Source of the DNA: Sphingomonas elodea ATCC 31461
GTDB taxonomy: Bacteria; Pseudomonadota; Alphaproteobacteria; Sphingomonadales; Sphingomonadaceae
Length of the DNA: 50,870 nucleotides
Assembly: GCF_000226955.1 (NCBI RefSeq)
Contig: NZ_AGFU01000037.1
Location: 1-50,870, forward strand
Direction: 5' to 3'
The notes beneath the pieces are model-generated. The model did not search any database and was not told the DNA's origin. It was given only the letters and a program-made list of their open reading frames with translations. Shown here piece after piece: positions 1 to 17,099 of the stretch. Position 1 is the stretch's first letter; each line of letters begins with the position of its first letter. A program made the position numbers and the translations under genes.

Positions 1-297
1 GCGGGCGCTGCGTGCCGGACGGGCGGCGGGCGCGGTATCGGCGGCCGAGCGGCCCTGGTTCGGGCTGCCGGCCATCTGCTCCTCTACCGGCGGCACCTGC
101 TGGACGACGGGGCTGGCCGGGGCCATCCGCATCTCCGGGGCGGGCGTCGCCGCCTGGGGCGCGGGCGCCTCGACCGGTGGCGGCGGGGATAGGGTCTGCT
201 GGGACGCTGCCTCCTGGGCGAGCGCGGGGGTGGCAAGGAACGCGGCACCGATCAACAGTGCGGCGCGGGGGCGAAGCGGGGTCTGACACTGTTTCAT
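1..297 (-). CDS. Secreted Pro/Ala/Gln-rich protein, 3' part cut by window edge
   Basis: An uninterrupted frame reads leftward from the ATG at 295-297 to base 1 (99 codons, no stop), so the gene continues outside the window. The N-terminus (MKQCQTPLRPR, then a hydrophobic stretch and ATPALA-QE) is a convincing Sec signal peptide with cleavage near residue 27. The mature part seen here is low complexity, rich in Pro, Ala, Gln and Glu, with no recognisable domain; it could be the linker of a periplasmic or outer-membrane protein. No good ribosome site precedes the ATG. I do not recognise the family. The terminator at 445-483 separates it from the receptor gene upstream. Confidence 0.5.
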   Translation of the reverse strand, partial: MKQCQTPLRPRAALLIGAAFLATPALAQEAASQQTLSPPPPVEAPAPQAATPAPEMRMAPASPVVQQVPPVEEQMAGSPNQGRSAADTAPAARPARSAR

Positions 298-444
298 GAC
301 AGAGGTACAACGGACGGAACCCGCAAATCGGCCCCTGCCGCTGCGGCCGGCGGAGGCGGCAAAGCGGTGACCCGATCCATTCACCGGCCATTCAGGCACG
401 GAACTTGCCCTTGCCGGCGCCTGAAATACGCGCGCAACATGTTG

Positions 445-483
445 AAAACAAAAGGGCTTGCAGTACTTTCGCACTGCAAGCCC
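445..483 (-). terminator. Intrinsic terminator of the TonB receptor gene
   Basis: A perfect 11-bp stem (454-464 pairing with 473-483, GGGCTTGCAGT and its complement) with an 8-nt loop is followed on the minus strand by TTTTGTTTT. It lies 25 bp past the receptor stop codon. The rest of 298-508 shows no gene. Confidence 0.85.
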
Positions 484-508
484 CATTCCCGTTGCGAAGG
501 CGGAACGA

Positions 509-2794
509 TCAGAACTTGCCGGTCAGTTGCACCCCGTAGAAGCGCGGTTCGCCCGGAATATAGGTCGGGTTGTTGAAGCCGCCGCCAGTGTTGCCGGCGT
601 CCAGCAGATAGCGCGCGTTGGTGGCGTTGCGGAGATAGCCGGCGATCTCGTACTTGCCCTCGGCGAAGCTGAGGCCGGCCTTGAGGTTCACCAGCGTAAC
701 CTTGTTCTGCGAGATCGCCTCGCGGTTCGGGATCTCGAAGAAGATCTTGCTGCGATAGGTCACGCTCGGCGTGGCAAACAGGCGGACGCCGTTGCCCACC
801 GGCGCGTCGACGGTAAACCCGGCGGACCATTGCATCCGCGGCTGCAGGCGGAAGCGGTTGCCGGCATAGATGCCGTTCGCCCTTGTCCGGTCGATGCCGC
901 CGTCGATGAAGCCGGCATTGGCGAACATCGTCAGCCACGCGGTCGGGCGCAGCTGCCCTTCGGCCTCGACACCCAGGTTGCTCGCCGTGCCCGCGCTTTC
1001 GGTGATGTTGGAGCCGACCGGGCGCCCCGAGGGGTCGTTGGGGTCGGTCACCGTGCGGCTGATCTGGAAGTTGTTGTACTTCTGGTAATAAACGCCCAGC
1101 GAGCCGTCGAACATGCCGCGCGACAGCTTCACGCCGCCCTCATAGTTCCACACCGTCTCTTCCGGGATCACCGAGGTCGTCGTCGGCGTCTGGTTGACGG
1201 TCGGCGAGCGCCGGCCCTTCGAGATCGTGGCATAGAGGTTCAGCGCGTCGTTCACCCGGTACAACGCGTTGAAGCGCGGCAGCAGCGCCTGGAAGCTGTC
1301 CTGGCTCCACAGAGTGCCCTTGGTGGTCGCCTGGCCCGGGATCAGCGGCGCGCCGCTCAGCACCGATTTGGGCGCGACCGAGACATAGCCCGACTTGCGC
1401 TGCTCGATCAGCACGCGGAGGCCCGCGGTCAGCTCGAGGCGATGGCTGGGCATCCAGGTCGCCTCGCCGAACATCGAATACTGGTCGTTGATGCCCTTGT
1501 TGGTGAAGATCGAGCTGTAGGGGATCTGGGTGAGTGCACCGCCGGTGAACCGCGCCGTAGCCTGTGCCGCAGTAACGACCCCTGCCGCATTCACGCAGCC
1601 CAGATCGGCGAACCGGTTGGTGGCGCATTGAATGTAGGTGCCTTCCTCGGTCGAGAAGGGCACTTCCTGGCGGCTGTTCTCGTGCAGCACGTTCCAGCCG
1701 AAGCTGGTGCGGACATGGTCGTCGCTATAGGCGAAGCGCGATTCATGGCTGATCTGCGAGCCATAGGCGCCCTCGGCGAATTCCAGCCACCAGGCCGCAG
1801 AGCCGTCGGCATCGAACACCTCGAGCGAGCTGAACGCGCGGTAGCCGTTGACGGTGGTGAAGCTCCAGCCGTCGCCCATGTCGTAGCGGGCGGTAAGGTT
1901 CACGTCGTAGACGTCGCGGGTCAGGCCGAGCTTGTCCTTGCCCAGCACCTGCTTCGAGAAGGGCGAGCCCGAAAGATTTGCCGCGCCGAAGGGGTCGGCC
2001 GGGCCTGCCGAGGTGGCGAAGCGCTTCGAGATGAACGGCGTGCCGCTGTTGCGCTGGCGGTCATAGGTGCCGACCAGGTCGACGGTCAGCGCGGTGGTCG
2101 GCGTGTAGCGCAGCGAGGCGCGCAGGCCGAGCTGGTTCTGGGCATAGAGGTCGCCCTGGGTGGTCGACAGGTTCTTTACATAGCCGTCGCGCTTCTTCCA
2201 CTCGCCGGCGATGCGCGCGGCGATCACGTCGTTGCCGATGTTGAGGTGGCCGCCGGCCAGATAGGCATTGTAGTTGCCATAGCCCGCCGTCGCCTCGCCC
2301 TCGATTCCGGGCTTCGGCTTGGCGGAGAGGATGCTGACCGCACCCACGGTGGAGGCGGTGCCGAACAGGGTGGCCTGCGGGCCCTTCACCACCTCGATCC
2401 GGTCGACGTCGTAGACCGCCTGGTAGACGCCGCGCGACCGCGAGATGTCGACGCCGTTGTAATAGACCGTAACCCGCGCCGCCTGCTGCGCCGAGCCGCT
2501 GTCCGAGGTGATGCCGCGGATCACGATGCCCGGGTTGTTGGCGCTCTGCTCCTGGATGTTGAGCCCGGGGACATAGCTGGACAGCTCGTCCAGATCGTCG
2601 ACGCCCAGCCGCTTCATCTGCGCCTGGGTCACCGCGGTGACCGTGATCGGCACGTCGCGGAGCTTCTGTTCGAACTTCTGCGCGGTGACGATGATGTCGC
2701 CCGCGCCTTCGTTCTGCTGGCCGGCCTGCGCGTGCGCGGCGGTTGCCGAGACACCGGCGAGAAGGATGGCGACGAGACCCGATGAACCGTTCAT
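509..2794 (-). CDS. TonB-dependent receptor (outer membrane)
   Basis: 761 residues. It begins MNGSSGLVAILLAG with a signal peptide ending near AHAQ (residue 23). A TonB-box-like DIIVTAQ follows, then a plug domain (about 40-150) with VPITVTAV, PGIVIRGI and the plug signature DRIEVVKGPQATLFG. The rest is a 22-strand-type barrel ending in aromatic GKF, as expected for outer-membrane insertion. Such receptors import siderophores, sugars or other large solutes using TonB-ExbBD energy; the substrate cannot be read here. The start is chosen because AGGGAG lies 6 nt upstream. That ribosome site sits inside a 7-bp inverted repeat (2801-2816). The gene is divergent from rpoB. Confidence 0.9.
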   Translation of the reverse strand: MNGSSGLVAILLAGVSATAAHAQAGQQNEGAGDIIVTAQKFEQKLRDVPITVTAVTQAQMKRLGVDDLDELSSYVPGLNIQEQSANNPGIVIRGITSDSGSAQQAARVTVYYNGVDISRSRGVYQAVYDVDRIEVVKGPQATLFGTASTVGAVSILSAKPKPGIEGEATAGYGNYNAYLAGGHLNIGNDVIAARIAGEWKKRDGYVKNLSTTQGDLYAQNQLGLRASLRYTPTTALTVDLVGTYDRQRNSGTPFISKRFATSAGPADPFGAANLSGSPFSKQVLGKDKLGLTRDVYDVNLTARYDMGDGWSFTTVNGYRAFSSLEVFDADGSAAWWLEFAEGAYGSQISHESRFAYSDDHVRTSFGWNVLHENSRQEVPFSTEEGTYIQCATNRFADLGCVNAAGVVTAAQATARFTGGALTQIPYSSIFTNKGINDQYSMFGEATWMPSHRLELTAGLRVLIEQRKSGYVSVAPKSVLSGAPLIPGQATTKGTLWSQDSFQALLPRFNALYRVNDALNLYATISKGRRSPTVNQTPTTTSVIPEETVWNYEGGVKLSRGMFDGSLGVYYQKYNNFQISRTVTDPNDPSGRPVGSNITESAGTASNLGVEAEGQLRPTAWLTMFANAGFIDGGIDRTRANGIYAGNRFRLQPRMQWSAGFTVDAPVGNGVRLFATPSVTYRSKIFFEIPNREAISQNKVTLVNLKAGLSFAEGKYEIAGYLRNATNARYLLDAGNTGGGFNNPTYIPGEPRFYGVQLTGKF

Positions 2795-2800
2795 GATTTT

Positions 2801-2816
2801 CTCCCTGTTCAGGGAG
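2801..2816 (-). promoter_or_regulatory. Inverted repeat covering the receptor ribosome-binding site
   Basis: CTCCCTG-TT-CAGGGAG can pair over 7 bp (closing pairs next to the 2-nt loop may open). In the minus-strand mRNA the AGGGAG ribosome site of the receptor gene forms one arm, so folding would hide it. The sequence is visible; the regulatory role is inference. Confidence 0.35.
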
Positions 2817-2921
2817 CCGGTTGCCGCCGGTTTGTTAAGGCAACGCTGCAACGTCGCGACAAAAATATTGCGATGCGCAAACGCGCGCGATTCGAAGGAA
2901 AAATGAGGCCAGTTCGCGCCT

Positions 2922-2950
2922 TTGACATCCCCTCCCCTATCCCCTATATC
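2922..2950 (+). promoter_or_regulatory. rpoBC promoter
   Basis: TTGACA (2922-2927), a spacer of exactly 17 nt, and TATATC (2945-2950) make a near-consensus housekeeping promoter. Transcription would start near 2957, giving a leader of about 190 nt before rpoB. The leader (2957-3149) holds no convincing ORF; it may be structured. The rest of 2795-2921 is the 5' region of the divergent receptor. Confidence 0.75.
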
Positions 2951-3149
2951 CTCGCTCTGGCCCTCCGATCGGGAAATGACGCGCCGTCGCGCAGCGTGTC
3001 GTAGGAATGGATCGGAACGGCTTGTCAGACGCCCGTAGAGCTGCCGAAACCCGAACATCGGGGGTCGCGCGGCCTTTCGGCGTCGCTTTGCACGTCCTGG
3101 CTCCCGGACAGGGGCAGCGAGTTTACGGCTGACGAGGCAACACACACCT

Positions 3150-7295
<4,146 letters not shown>

Positions 7296-7303
7296 GGCGA
7301 TAA

Positions 7304-7506
7304 ATGAGCAGGCACCGGATACTTGACTGGACGTTGCGTATCACGGGCCTGCTCGTAGCGGCTTTCAACTTGGCGTTTTTGATGGACGTGAGCCTCCCGG
7401 CATCCGTCCGCAGCCTTGGAAACTCGCTCACCATCGCCTTCGCGCTCGCAATCTGCCTCCTGGCCTTTGCTGGTCGATGGATTTTACCCTCTAGAGGGAC
7501 TGAAAA

Positions 7507-7510
<4 letters not shown>
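7304..7510 (+). CDS. Small two-helix membrane protein encoded between rpoB and rpoC
   Basis: 68 residues, starting 8 bp after the rpoB stop, with its TGA overlapping the rpoC ATG (ATGA). This is the layout of a translationally coupled operon gene. The protein has a short basic N-terminus (MSRHRILDW), a first hydrophobic segment (about 11-28), a polar turn, a second hydrophobic segment (about 40-60) and a basic tail ([11 protein letters not shown]). I do not recognise it. rpoB and rpoC are usually adjacent, so an inserted membrane ORF is unusual. It could also be a chance frame in a long intergenic spacer; the coupling and the clean two-helix pattern favour a real gene, and conservation in relatives would decide. 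Confidence 0.55.
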
Positions 7511-11790
<4,280 letters not shown>

Positions 11791-11840
11791 TCCGCCCCGT
11801 TCGGGGGCTCCCAGCCTGACCGAGCGTAACCAAGAAAAGA

Positions 11841-11878
11841 GCCGCCGTCCGGGATCCCGGGCGGTGGCTTTTTTTTTC
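11841..11878 (+). terminator. Intrinsic terminator of rpoBC
   Basis: GCCGCCGTCCGGG and CCCGGGCGGTGGC pair as a 13-bp GC-rich stem (with G-U pairs) around a tiny loop, followed by an unbroken run of nine T. It stands 50 bp after rpoC and before the convergent porin gene. Confidence 0.9.
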
Positions 11879-11921
11879 GTTGTGTTCACGCTCCGGCGCC
11901 GCCGGTCGCGGGGCACGGCGA

Positions 11922-13073
11922 TCAGAAGGCGATGCGCGTCCGCAGGGCGGCAACGACGGTCGTCGGCGTCTTGTCGACCCCGCCGCGGTCGAAGATCAGC
12001 TGCAGGTCCGGCTGGATCGTCAGCCAGCGCGCGACCTGGTCCGAATAGGTGACTTCCAGCGCGCTCTCCGCCCGCGCCGGCGGCAGCCCCTGGGCCGCGA
12101 GGACGGCACGATAGCCCCGCGTCGTCACACCCTGGTTCATGCCGAAGGACAGCGACGACGCCGGGCGCCCCGGCAGTAGCCGCTCGATCAGCAAGCCGGC
12201 CTGCCAGCCGCCCTGATAGGGCGTGGTCCTGCCCTCCGAGGCCCCTGCCCGGCCGAACAGCGTCAGCGTCCGCCGGTCGTCGCCCCCGGCCAGTCGCAGC
12301 TCGGCCACGACATAGGCGCCGTGCGCCCGCTGGTGCAGCGGGTTGCCGTCCGCATCGGTCTCGGTGAAATCCTCCTGCCGCTTACTGTAGCGCCAATAGC
12401 CGACCGCGAGCTTCCCCCGCGAGCCTTCCAACCCCACCTCGCCGATGCCGAGCACGCCGTTGCTGAAGCGGAAGTCCACGCCGCGCGGCTCGCCCGGACA
12501 TCCGGCGGTGGCATTGAGCAGTGCCGCGCGGACATAGCCCACCTTGCCCACGCGCTGCTCCACCCGCACCGTCAGCGAAGTCGACGGGAAGATGGAGGGC
12601 CCGTTGACCCCGGTTGCGGACAGCTCCGAGCCGACGCCGAAGGCGGGCCCGATGAGGAGGCCGGCGGACCCGTTGACGTAGAACTCGCTGTTCAGATCGT
12701 AGAGACCGGCGCGTACGCTGGTCCGCGCACCGATCCGGTGTTCCACCCATGCTTCGTAGAGTCGGAATCGATGGCTGGCGACCTCGATATTGTCGACACC
12801 CTGCAAGGTGCCGATGCCGTTGTTGGGCGATGCGCCAAGATTGTTCATCACCTGCACATGCGCGGTCGTGCCTTTCCAACCGACAAGCTTTTCCAGGTCG
12901 ACGTCCGCCGTCACCCGCAGATCGTCGAGAAGATAGGCACGGCTATCGTCGCTACCGCGCACCGCAGACAGGAGATCAATCGTCTCGGCGACGTGCAATT
13001 CTACCGCGGATTGCGCCTTGGCCGAAGTTGCACCAAGCAGTGCAAACGTTAGGGCAAGCAGAACTCGCTTCAT
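11922..13073 (-). CDS. Carbohydrate-selective porin, OprB family
   Basis: 383 residues. Signal peptide MKRVLLALTFALLGATSAKA-QS. The mature protein resembles OprB-type porins: VELHVAETIDL start, YEAWVEHRI and AGLYDLNSEFYV, several alternating beta-strand segments, GVNGPSIFPSTSLTVRVE, and a terminal TRIAF ending in Phe as outer-membrane barrels do. OprB proteins let glucose and other sugars diffuse across the outer membrane. The start is the ATG at 13071-13073 because AAGGA lies 9 nt upstream; an in-frame ATG six codons earlier overlaps that ribosome site and is less likely. It is divergent from the chemoreceptor gene, with 129 bp between the starts. Confidence 0.8.
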   Translation of the reverse strand: MKRVLLALTFALLGATSAKAQSAVELHVAETIDLLSAVRGSDDSRAYLLDDLRVTADVDLEKLVGWKGTTAHVQVMNNLGASPNNGIGTLQGVDNIEVASHRFRLYEAWVEHRIGARTSVRAGLYDLNSEFYVNGSAGLLIGPAFGVGSELSATGVNGPSIFPSTSLTVRVEQRVGKVGYVRAALLNATAGCPGEPRGVDFRFSNGVLGIGEVGLEGSRGKLAVGYWRYSKRQEDFTETDADGNPLHQRAHGAYVVAELRLAGGDDRRTLTLFGRAGASEGRTTPYQGGWQAGLLIERLLPGRPASSLSFGMNQGVTTRGYRAVLAAQGLPPARAESALEVTYSDQVARWLTIQPDLQLIFDRGGVDKTPTTVVAALRTRIAF

Positions 13074-13202
13074 CACAAAGCATCCTTTCACCCCTCGACA
13101 TCATTTTTAGGTGAACCACTCCGCCTAACGGAATCTTTGCTATAATTTTGCTGGGATACATATTTTCGGGTCGGGGGAAACCGCAGGGCTAGGAGCGTGA
13201 CC

Positions 13203-14996
13203 TTGTCGTCGATTTCTCAGTCAAGTCGTAAGATAACCGGCGCGATTATCGGCCTTTTTCTCCTGTGCGGCGGAACCGGCATCCTGGCGGCATGGCAATT
13301 GTCCGCCGCGCTCGATCGCCAGGCGGTGGGCGCGGCGCTGCTCCGCAACCATATGGAGGCGGACATGATGCACGATGCGGTGCGCAGCGACGTGCTCGCC
13401 GCACTTGCCTCGGCGGACCCGTCGATGCGGCTCAAGCGCGAGGACGCCGAGAAGGACCTTGGCGAACATCTCGATCTGCTGCGCACGACGATCGCGGAGG
13501 ATTCCGCCTTCCGGGGAAATGCCGCGGTGCAAGCAGCGACGGCAGCGATCGCGGCGCCGATGACCGCCTATGCCAATGCCGCCAAACAGATCGTCGAAGC
13601 CGCGGGTGCCAACCCCGCTACAGCCAAGCGGAGCCTGCCCGACTTCATGACGCAGTTTTCCGCGCTGGAGGAATCGATGAGCAAGGCGTCGGACGCGATC
13701 GAAGCCTATTCCGAGCAAACCGCACGAAGCGGCGCACGGCTCGGCATCATCGCCATCTGCCTGCTCGTCGCGACATTGGCCATTGCCATCGCGGGGGCGC
13801 TGTTCCTTGCTCGCATGGTCCACCGCACGCTCGTCGAGCCCCTGGCAGGCCTCGCGGACACGGTGAAGGGCCTCGAACCCGGCGCCACCGCCACCGTGCC
13901 CGAGACGCAGCGCCAGGACGAACTGGGCGAACTCGCCCGCGCGATCGACAAGTTCAACGAGCATGTCGTGCGCGCGGAAGAAGCGAAGAACGCCAATACC
14001 GATCTGATCGTGCAAACTGTCGGCAGCGGCCTGCAGCGGCTTGCCGAGGGTGATTTCACGACCAGCATCGATGCCGCGCTCTCCGGGCCGTTCGAGCGAC
14101 TGAAACGCGACTTCAACGCCGCCATCGACAGCCTGCGCGAACTGGTCGGTTCGGTTCGCAGCGGCGCGGTCGCGCTGCGCCAGGGATCGAGCGAGATCGC
14201 CGCCGCCTCGGAGGACCTCGCCAAGCGGACCGAAGCCAATGCCGCCAGCCTGGAGACCACCGCCCATGTCGTCAGCGAGATCGACGGGCGCCTGAAGACG
14301 TCGCTGGAGGCGACCACCGGCACCGTCACCCGCGCCAACCAGACGATGGAGGCCGTCACCGCCGGTCGCGGCCGGGTGAGCAACGCCGTCACCGCGATGA
14401 GCCGGGTGTCGGACAGCGCCAAGGGCATCGACGCCGTGATAGAGGGTCTCGACAAGATCGCCTTCCAGACGCGGGTTCTTGCGATGAACGCCGCGGTCGA
14501 AGCCGGTCGGGCCGGCGAAGCGGGCCGGGGCTTTGCGGTGGTCGCCGATCTCGTTTCCGCCCTGGCGATGCGCGCCGAGGAAGAGGCCGGCCGCGCCCGC
14601 GACCAGCTCACCGTCACCCAGGTCGAGATCGGCACCGCGGTCGCCGCCGTCGAGGATGTCGACGGCGCGTTCAATGCCATTTCGGAGAACGCCCAGTCGG
14701 TGCACCAGCTGCTCGCCAAGGTGGCGGACGACAACCGGGTGCAATCGGAAGCGCTATCGCGCCTGAACGAGTCGATTCACACCATGGACCTGTCTACCCA
14801 GCAGAATGCGGCGATGGTGGAAGAGACCTCGGCGGCCGCGCGCAACCTGATGGCCGAAGTCGCCGACTTGGCCGACCGCGCCGACAGGTTCCGCACCCAG
14901 CAGGGTAACGAGCGCCCCGCCCACCCTGCCCGGCGCGCTCCTGCGGCAGCGCTCCCGGCACCGGCCGAGCGCGTGGCGGAGGGCGAGTGGGTGTAG
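13203..14996 (+). CDS. Methyl-accepting chemotaxis protein
   Basis: 597 residues from the TTG at 13203. This start has AGGAG 7 nt upstream; an in-frame GTG at 13197 is only 1 nt from AGGAG and is rejected. Layout: membrane helix 1 (about 10-33), periplasmic domain to about 178, helix 2 (LGIIAICLLVATLAIAIAG), a HAMP linker (LVEPLAGLADTV...), a second HAMP-like segment (LAEGDFTTSID), then the long coiled-coil signalling domain. The hairpin tip reads IAFQTRVLAMNAAVEAGRAG and GRGFAVVADLVSALA; canonical receptors have DEV where this has DLV. It should bind CheW/CheA and steer flagellar motility. The ligand is unknown; the divergent sugar porin hints at a nutrient, which is inference. No other chemotaxis genes are in the window. 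Confidence 0.9.
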   Translation: MSSISQSSRKITGAIIGLFLLCGGTGILAAWQLSAALDRQAVGAALLRNHMEADMMHDAVRSDVLAALASADPSMRLKREDAEKDLGEHLDLLRTTIAEDSAFRGNAAVQAATAAIAAPMTAYANAAKQIVEAAGANPATAKRSLPDFMTQFSALEESMSKASDAIEAYSEQTARSGARLGIIAICLLVATLAIAIAGALFLARMVHRTLVEPLAGLADTVKGLEPGATATVPETQRQDELGELARAIDKFNEHVVRAEEAKNANTDLIVQTVGSGLQRLAEGDFTTSIDAALSGPFERLKRDFNAAIDSLRELVGSVRSGAVALRQGSSEIAAASEDLAKRTEANAASLETTAHVVSEIDGRLKTSLEATTGTVTRANQTMEAVTAGRGRVSNAVTAMSRVSDSAKGIDAVIEGLDKIAFQTRVLAMNAAVEAGRAGEAGRGFAVVADLVSALAMRAEEEAGRARDQLTVTQVEIGTAVAAVEDVDGAFNAISENAQSVHQLLAKVADDNRVQSEALSRLNESIHTMDLSTQQNAAMVEETSAAARNLMAEVADLADRADRFRTQQGNERPAHPARRAPAAALPAPAERVAEGEWV

Positions 14997-15018
14997 GGCC
15001 GCCGCGGCGCCGGCAGCC

Positions 15019-15630
15019 TCAGCCGAACGCGACGATCCGATCGCCCAGTCGTTCGGCCTCGCTCCGGTCGTGGGTGACGAGCAGGATCGGCAGGCCAGAC
15101 CTGTCGCGGAGTCGCTCCAGCAGGCGGAGGATCTCCTCGCGCCGGGGGCGGTCCAGCGACGCCAGCGGCTCGTCGAGCAGCAGGAAGGCGGGGTCGGCAA
15201 GCAATGCCCGCCCGATCGCCACCCGCTTCGCCTCGCCGCCCGACAGCGTGCGCGGCCAGCGATCGAGCAACGGCGCAATGCCGAGCAGGCCGATCACCCC
15301 GTCCACGTCCGACACCGCGCCCTTGCGGTGGCCATAGAGCAGGTTGGCGCGCACCCGCAGGTGCGGGAACAACCGCGGCTCCTGGAAGACATAGCCGGCC
15401 CGCCGCGCCTCCGGCGGCAGGTCTATGTGCGCGGCGGCATCGAACAGCGTCCGCTCGCCGACGCGGACATGGCCGCGCTCCGGGCGGAGCAGCCCGGCGA
15501 CCATGTTGAGTACGCTGGTCTTGCCGGCGCCCGAGGGGCCGAACAGCACGGTCACCCCCGCCCCGGGTTCGATCCGGCAGGCGATCTCGGTCTCGCCCAG
15601 ACGGCGGCGAACGTCGATGTCAAAGGACAT
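15019..15630 (-). CDS. modC: Molybdate ABC transporter ATP-binding protein, short form
   Basis: 203 residues. Walker A is GPSGAGKT, the Q-loop region is YVFQEPRLFPHL, the ABC signature is LSGGEAKRVAIGRALL, Walker B is FLLLDEPLAS, and the switch His lies in LLVTHDRSE. It pairs with ModB to power molybdate uptake. Typical ModC proteins are about 350 residues with a C-terminal TOBE domain that binds oxyanion; this one stops right after the ATPase fold. The ATG at 15628-15630 lies inside the 3' end of modB (11-bp overlap), so translation is probably coupled. Preceding in-frame codons (to 15837) are modB sequence read in the wrong frame. Confidence 0.88.
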   Translation of the reverse strand: MSFDIDVRRRLGETEIACRIEPGAGVTVLFGPSGAGKTSVLNMVAGLLRPERGHVRVGERTLFDAAAHIDLPPEARRAGYVFQEPRLFPHLRVRANLLYGHRKGAVSDVDGVIGLLGIAPLLDRWPRTLSGGEAKRVAIGRALLADPAFLLLDEPLASLDRPRREEILRLLERLRDRSGLPILLVTHDRSEAERLGDRIVAFG

Positions 15631-16309
15631 GCGTGCCCCGCCCGGCCCGCCGCGCGACCATCTCCGACCCCAGCAGTGCGACCAGGGCGATCGCCACCGA
15701 CAGGGCGGAGAGGCGCAGCACCTGCCCCTCGCCGCCGGGCAGTTGCAGCGCGGAATAGATGGCGAGCGGCAGGGTCTGGGTCTCGCCGGGTACGTTGGAA
15801 ACGAAGGTGATGGTCGCGCCGAACTCCCCCAGCGCACGCGCGAAGCCGAGCACCAGGCCGGCGAGCACCCCAGGGAGCGCCAGCGGCAGGGTGACGGTGG
15901 CGAAGGTGCGCCAGGGCCCCGCCCCCAGACTCCGCGCCGCCTGTTCCAGCCGGCGGTCCACCGCTTCCAGCGACAGCCGGATCGCCCGCACCATCAGCGG
16001 CAGCGCCATCACCGCGGAGGCGATCGCGGCGCCGCTCCAGCGGAACAGCACGGTGGCGCCGAACCAGCGCTCGATCAGGCCCCCGATCGGCCCGGCGGGG
16101 GCAAAGGCGAGCAGCAGGATCCACCCGGTAACCACCGGCGGCACCACCAGCGGCAGGTGCACCAGCGCATCAAGCAGCAGCTTGCCGGGAAAGCGCGTGC
16201 GTGCGAGCAGCCAAGCCAGCCCGAAGGCGAGCGGCAGCACGGCCAGCACCGCCACCCCGCCCACCCGGAGCGAGAGCAGCACGATGCTCCATTCCTCGGC
16301 ACTCAGCAT
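15620..16309 (-). CDS. modB: Molybdate ABC transporter permease
   Basis: 229 residues with about five membrane helices. The conserved cytoplasmic loop that docks the ATPase is present (EQAARSLGAGPWRTF then TLPLALPG), and the ModB hallmark ARALGEFGATITF follows. It begins 10 bp after modA and overlaps modC by 11 bp, so the three genes form one operon in the order A, B, C on the minus strand. Substrate assignment rests on this gene order and the ModB/ModA motifs; tungstate is a related possibility. Confidence 0.92.
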   Translation of the reverse strand: MLSAEEWSIVLLSLRVGGVAVLAVLPLAFGLAWLLARTRFPGKLLLDALVHLPLVVPPVVTGWILLLAFAPAGPIGGLIERWFGATVLFRWSGAAIASAVMALPLMVRAIRLSLEAVDRRLEQAARSLGAGPWRTFATVTLPLALPGVLAGLVLGFARALGEFGATITFVSNVPGETQTLPLAIYSALQLPGGEGQVLRLSALSVAIALVALLGSEMVARRAGRGTHVL

Positions 16310-16319
16310 CCGCCGATGC

Positions 16320-17099
16320 TCATAGTGGGGTGAAGCCGTAGCGCGCGAAGATCGCCTTGCCGCGCGCGCTGATCAGGAAACGGCGGAACAGCTCCGCCTC
16401 CGGGCTGGCGGCGGTCCTGAGACGCGCGACGGGATAGCGGATCGGCGGATGGGTCGCGGCCGGGAAGATGCCCGCGATCCGTACCTTGCCCGAAGCGCGG
16501 GCGTCGGTCGCATAGACGATCCCGAACGGCACCGCCCCCCGCTCGACCAAGGCCAGCGCCGCCCGCACATTCTCCGCACGGACGACGCGGGGCTCCAGCC
16601 GGTCCCACGCGCCGATCTTCCGGAGCGCCGCCTTGCCATACAGGCCGGCGGGCACCGCATCGGGATCGGCCATTGCCAGTCGCCCTTGTCCGATCGCGGC
16701 GAGCAGCGGCGCGGCGCGGTCCAGCGCCACGGTCCGCCGGTCGCCCGCCGACGCCGCGAGCACCAGCCGGTTGCCGAGAAATGCCACGCGCGTGCCGGGG
16801 ACGAGCTTGCCGGCTTTCTCCACCGCCTCCATCCAGGGCTCGTCGGCCGAGACGAACAGGTCTGCGGGGGCCCCGGACTGGATCTGCCGGGCCAGCGCCG
16901 AGGAGGCCGCGAAGGACAACACCGGCCGCGCATGCCCCATCTGTGCCCAGGCATCGGCGGCGGCGTTCATCGATTCCTGCAGGCTGGCCGCCGCGAGGAC
17001 GATGGGAGGCCGCGGGGCGGCGTAGGCGACTCCTGGAAAGGACAAGTACAGCGCAATGCCCGCAAGGACGAGGCGGCGTATCGAAGTCGATGGCGACAT
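16320..17099 (-). CDS. modA: Molybdate-binding periplasmic protein
   Basis: 259 residues. Signal peptide ends near PGVAYA (residue 27). ModA family motifs are in order: VLAAASLQESM near the mature N-terminus, FAASSALARQIQSGAPADLF then VSAD, the domain-linking DPDAVPAGLYGKAAL, and GIVYATDA. Ser residues in AAASL and AASSA are the usual oxyanion ligands. It captures molybdate and delivers it to ModB. The 83-bp region upstream (17100-17182) contains a TTGACA but no convincing -10, and no palindrome resembling a ModE operator was seen. The regulator gene upstream runs in the same direction, so readthrough is possible. Confidence 0.92.
   Translation of the reverse strand: MSPSTSIRRLVLAGIALYLSFPGVAYAAPRPPIVLAAASLQESMNAAADAWAQMGHARPVLSFAASSALARQIQSGAPADLFVSADEPWMEAVEKAGKLVPGTRVAFLGNRLVLAASAGDRRTVALDRAAPLLAAIGQGRLAMADPDAVPAGLYGKAALRKIGAWDRLEPRVVRAENVRAALALVERGAVPFGIVYATDARASGKVRIAGIFPAATHPPIRYPVARLRTAASPEAELFRRFLISARGKAIFARYGFTPL

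Noticed and set aside
458-2785. 775-codon open frame opposite the TonB receptor
   Set aside because: The receptor on the other strand has signal peptide, plug motifs and terminator; this frame has none and begins inside the terminator hairpin.
13197-13199. GTG as start of the chemoreceptor
   Set aside because: It is 1 nt from AGGAG; the TTG at 13203 has proper 7-nt spacing.
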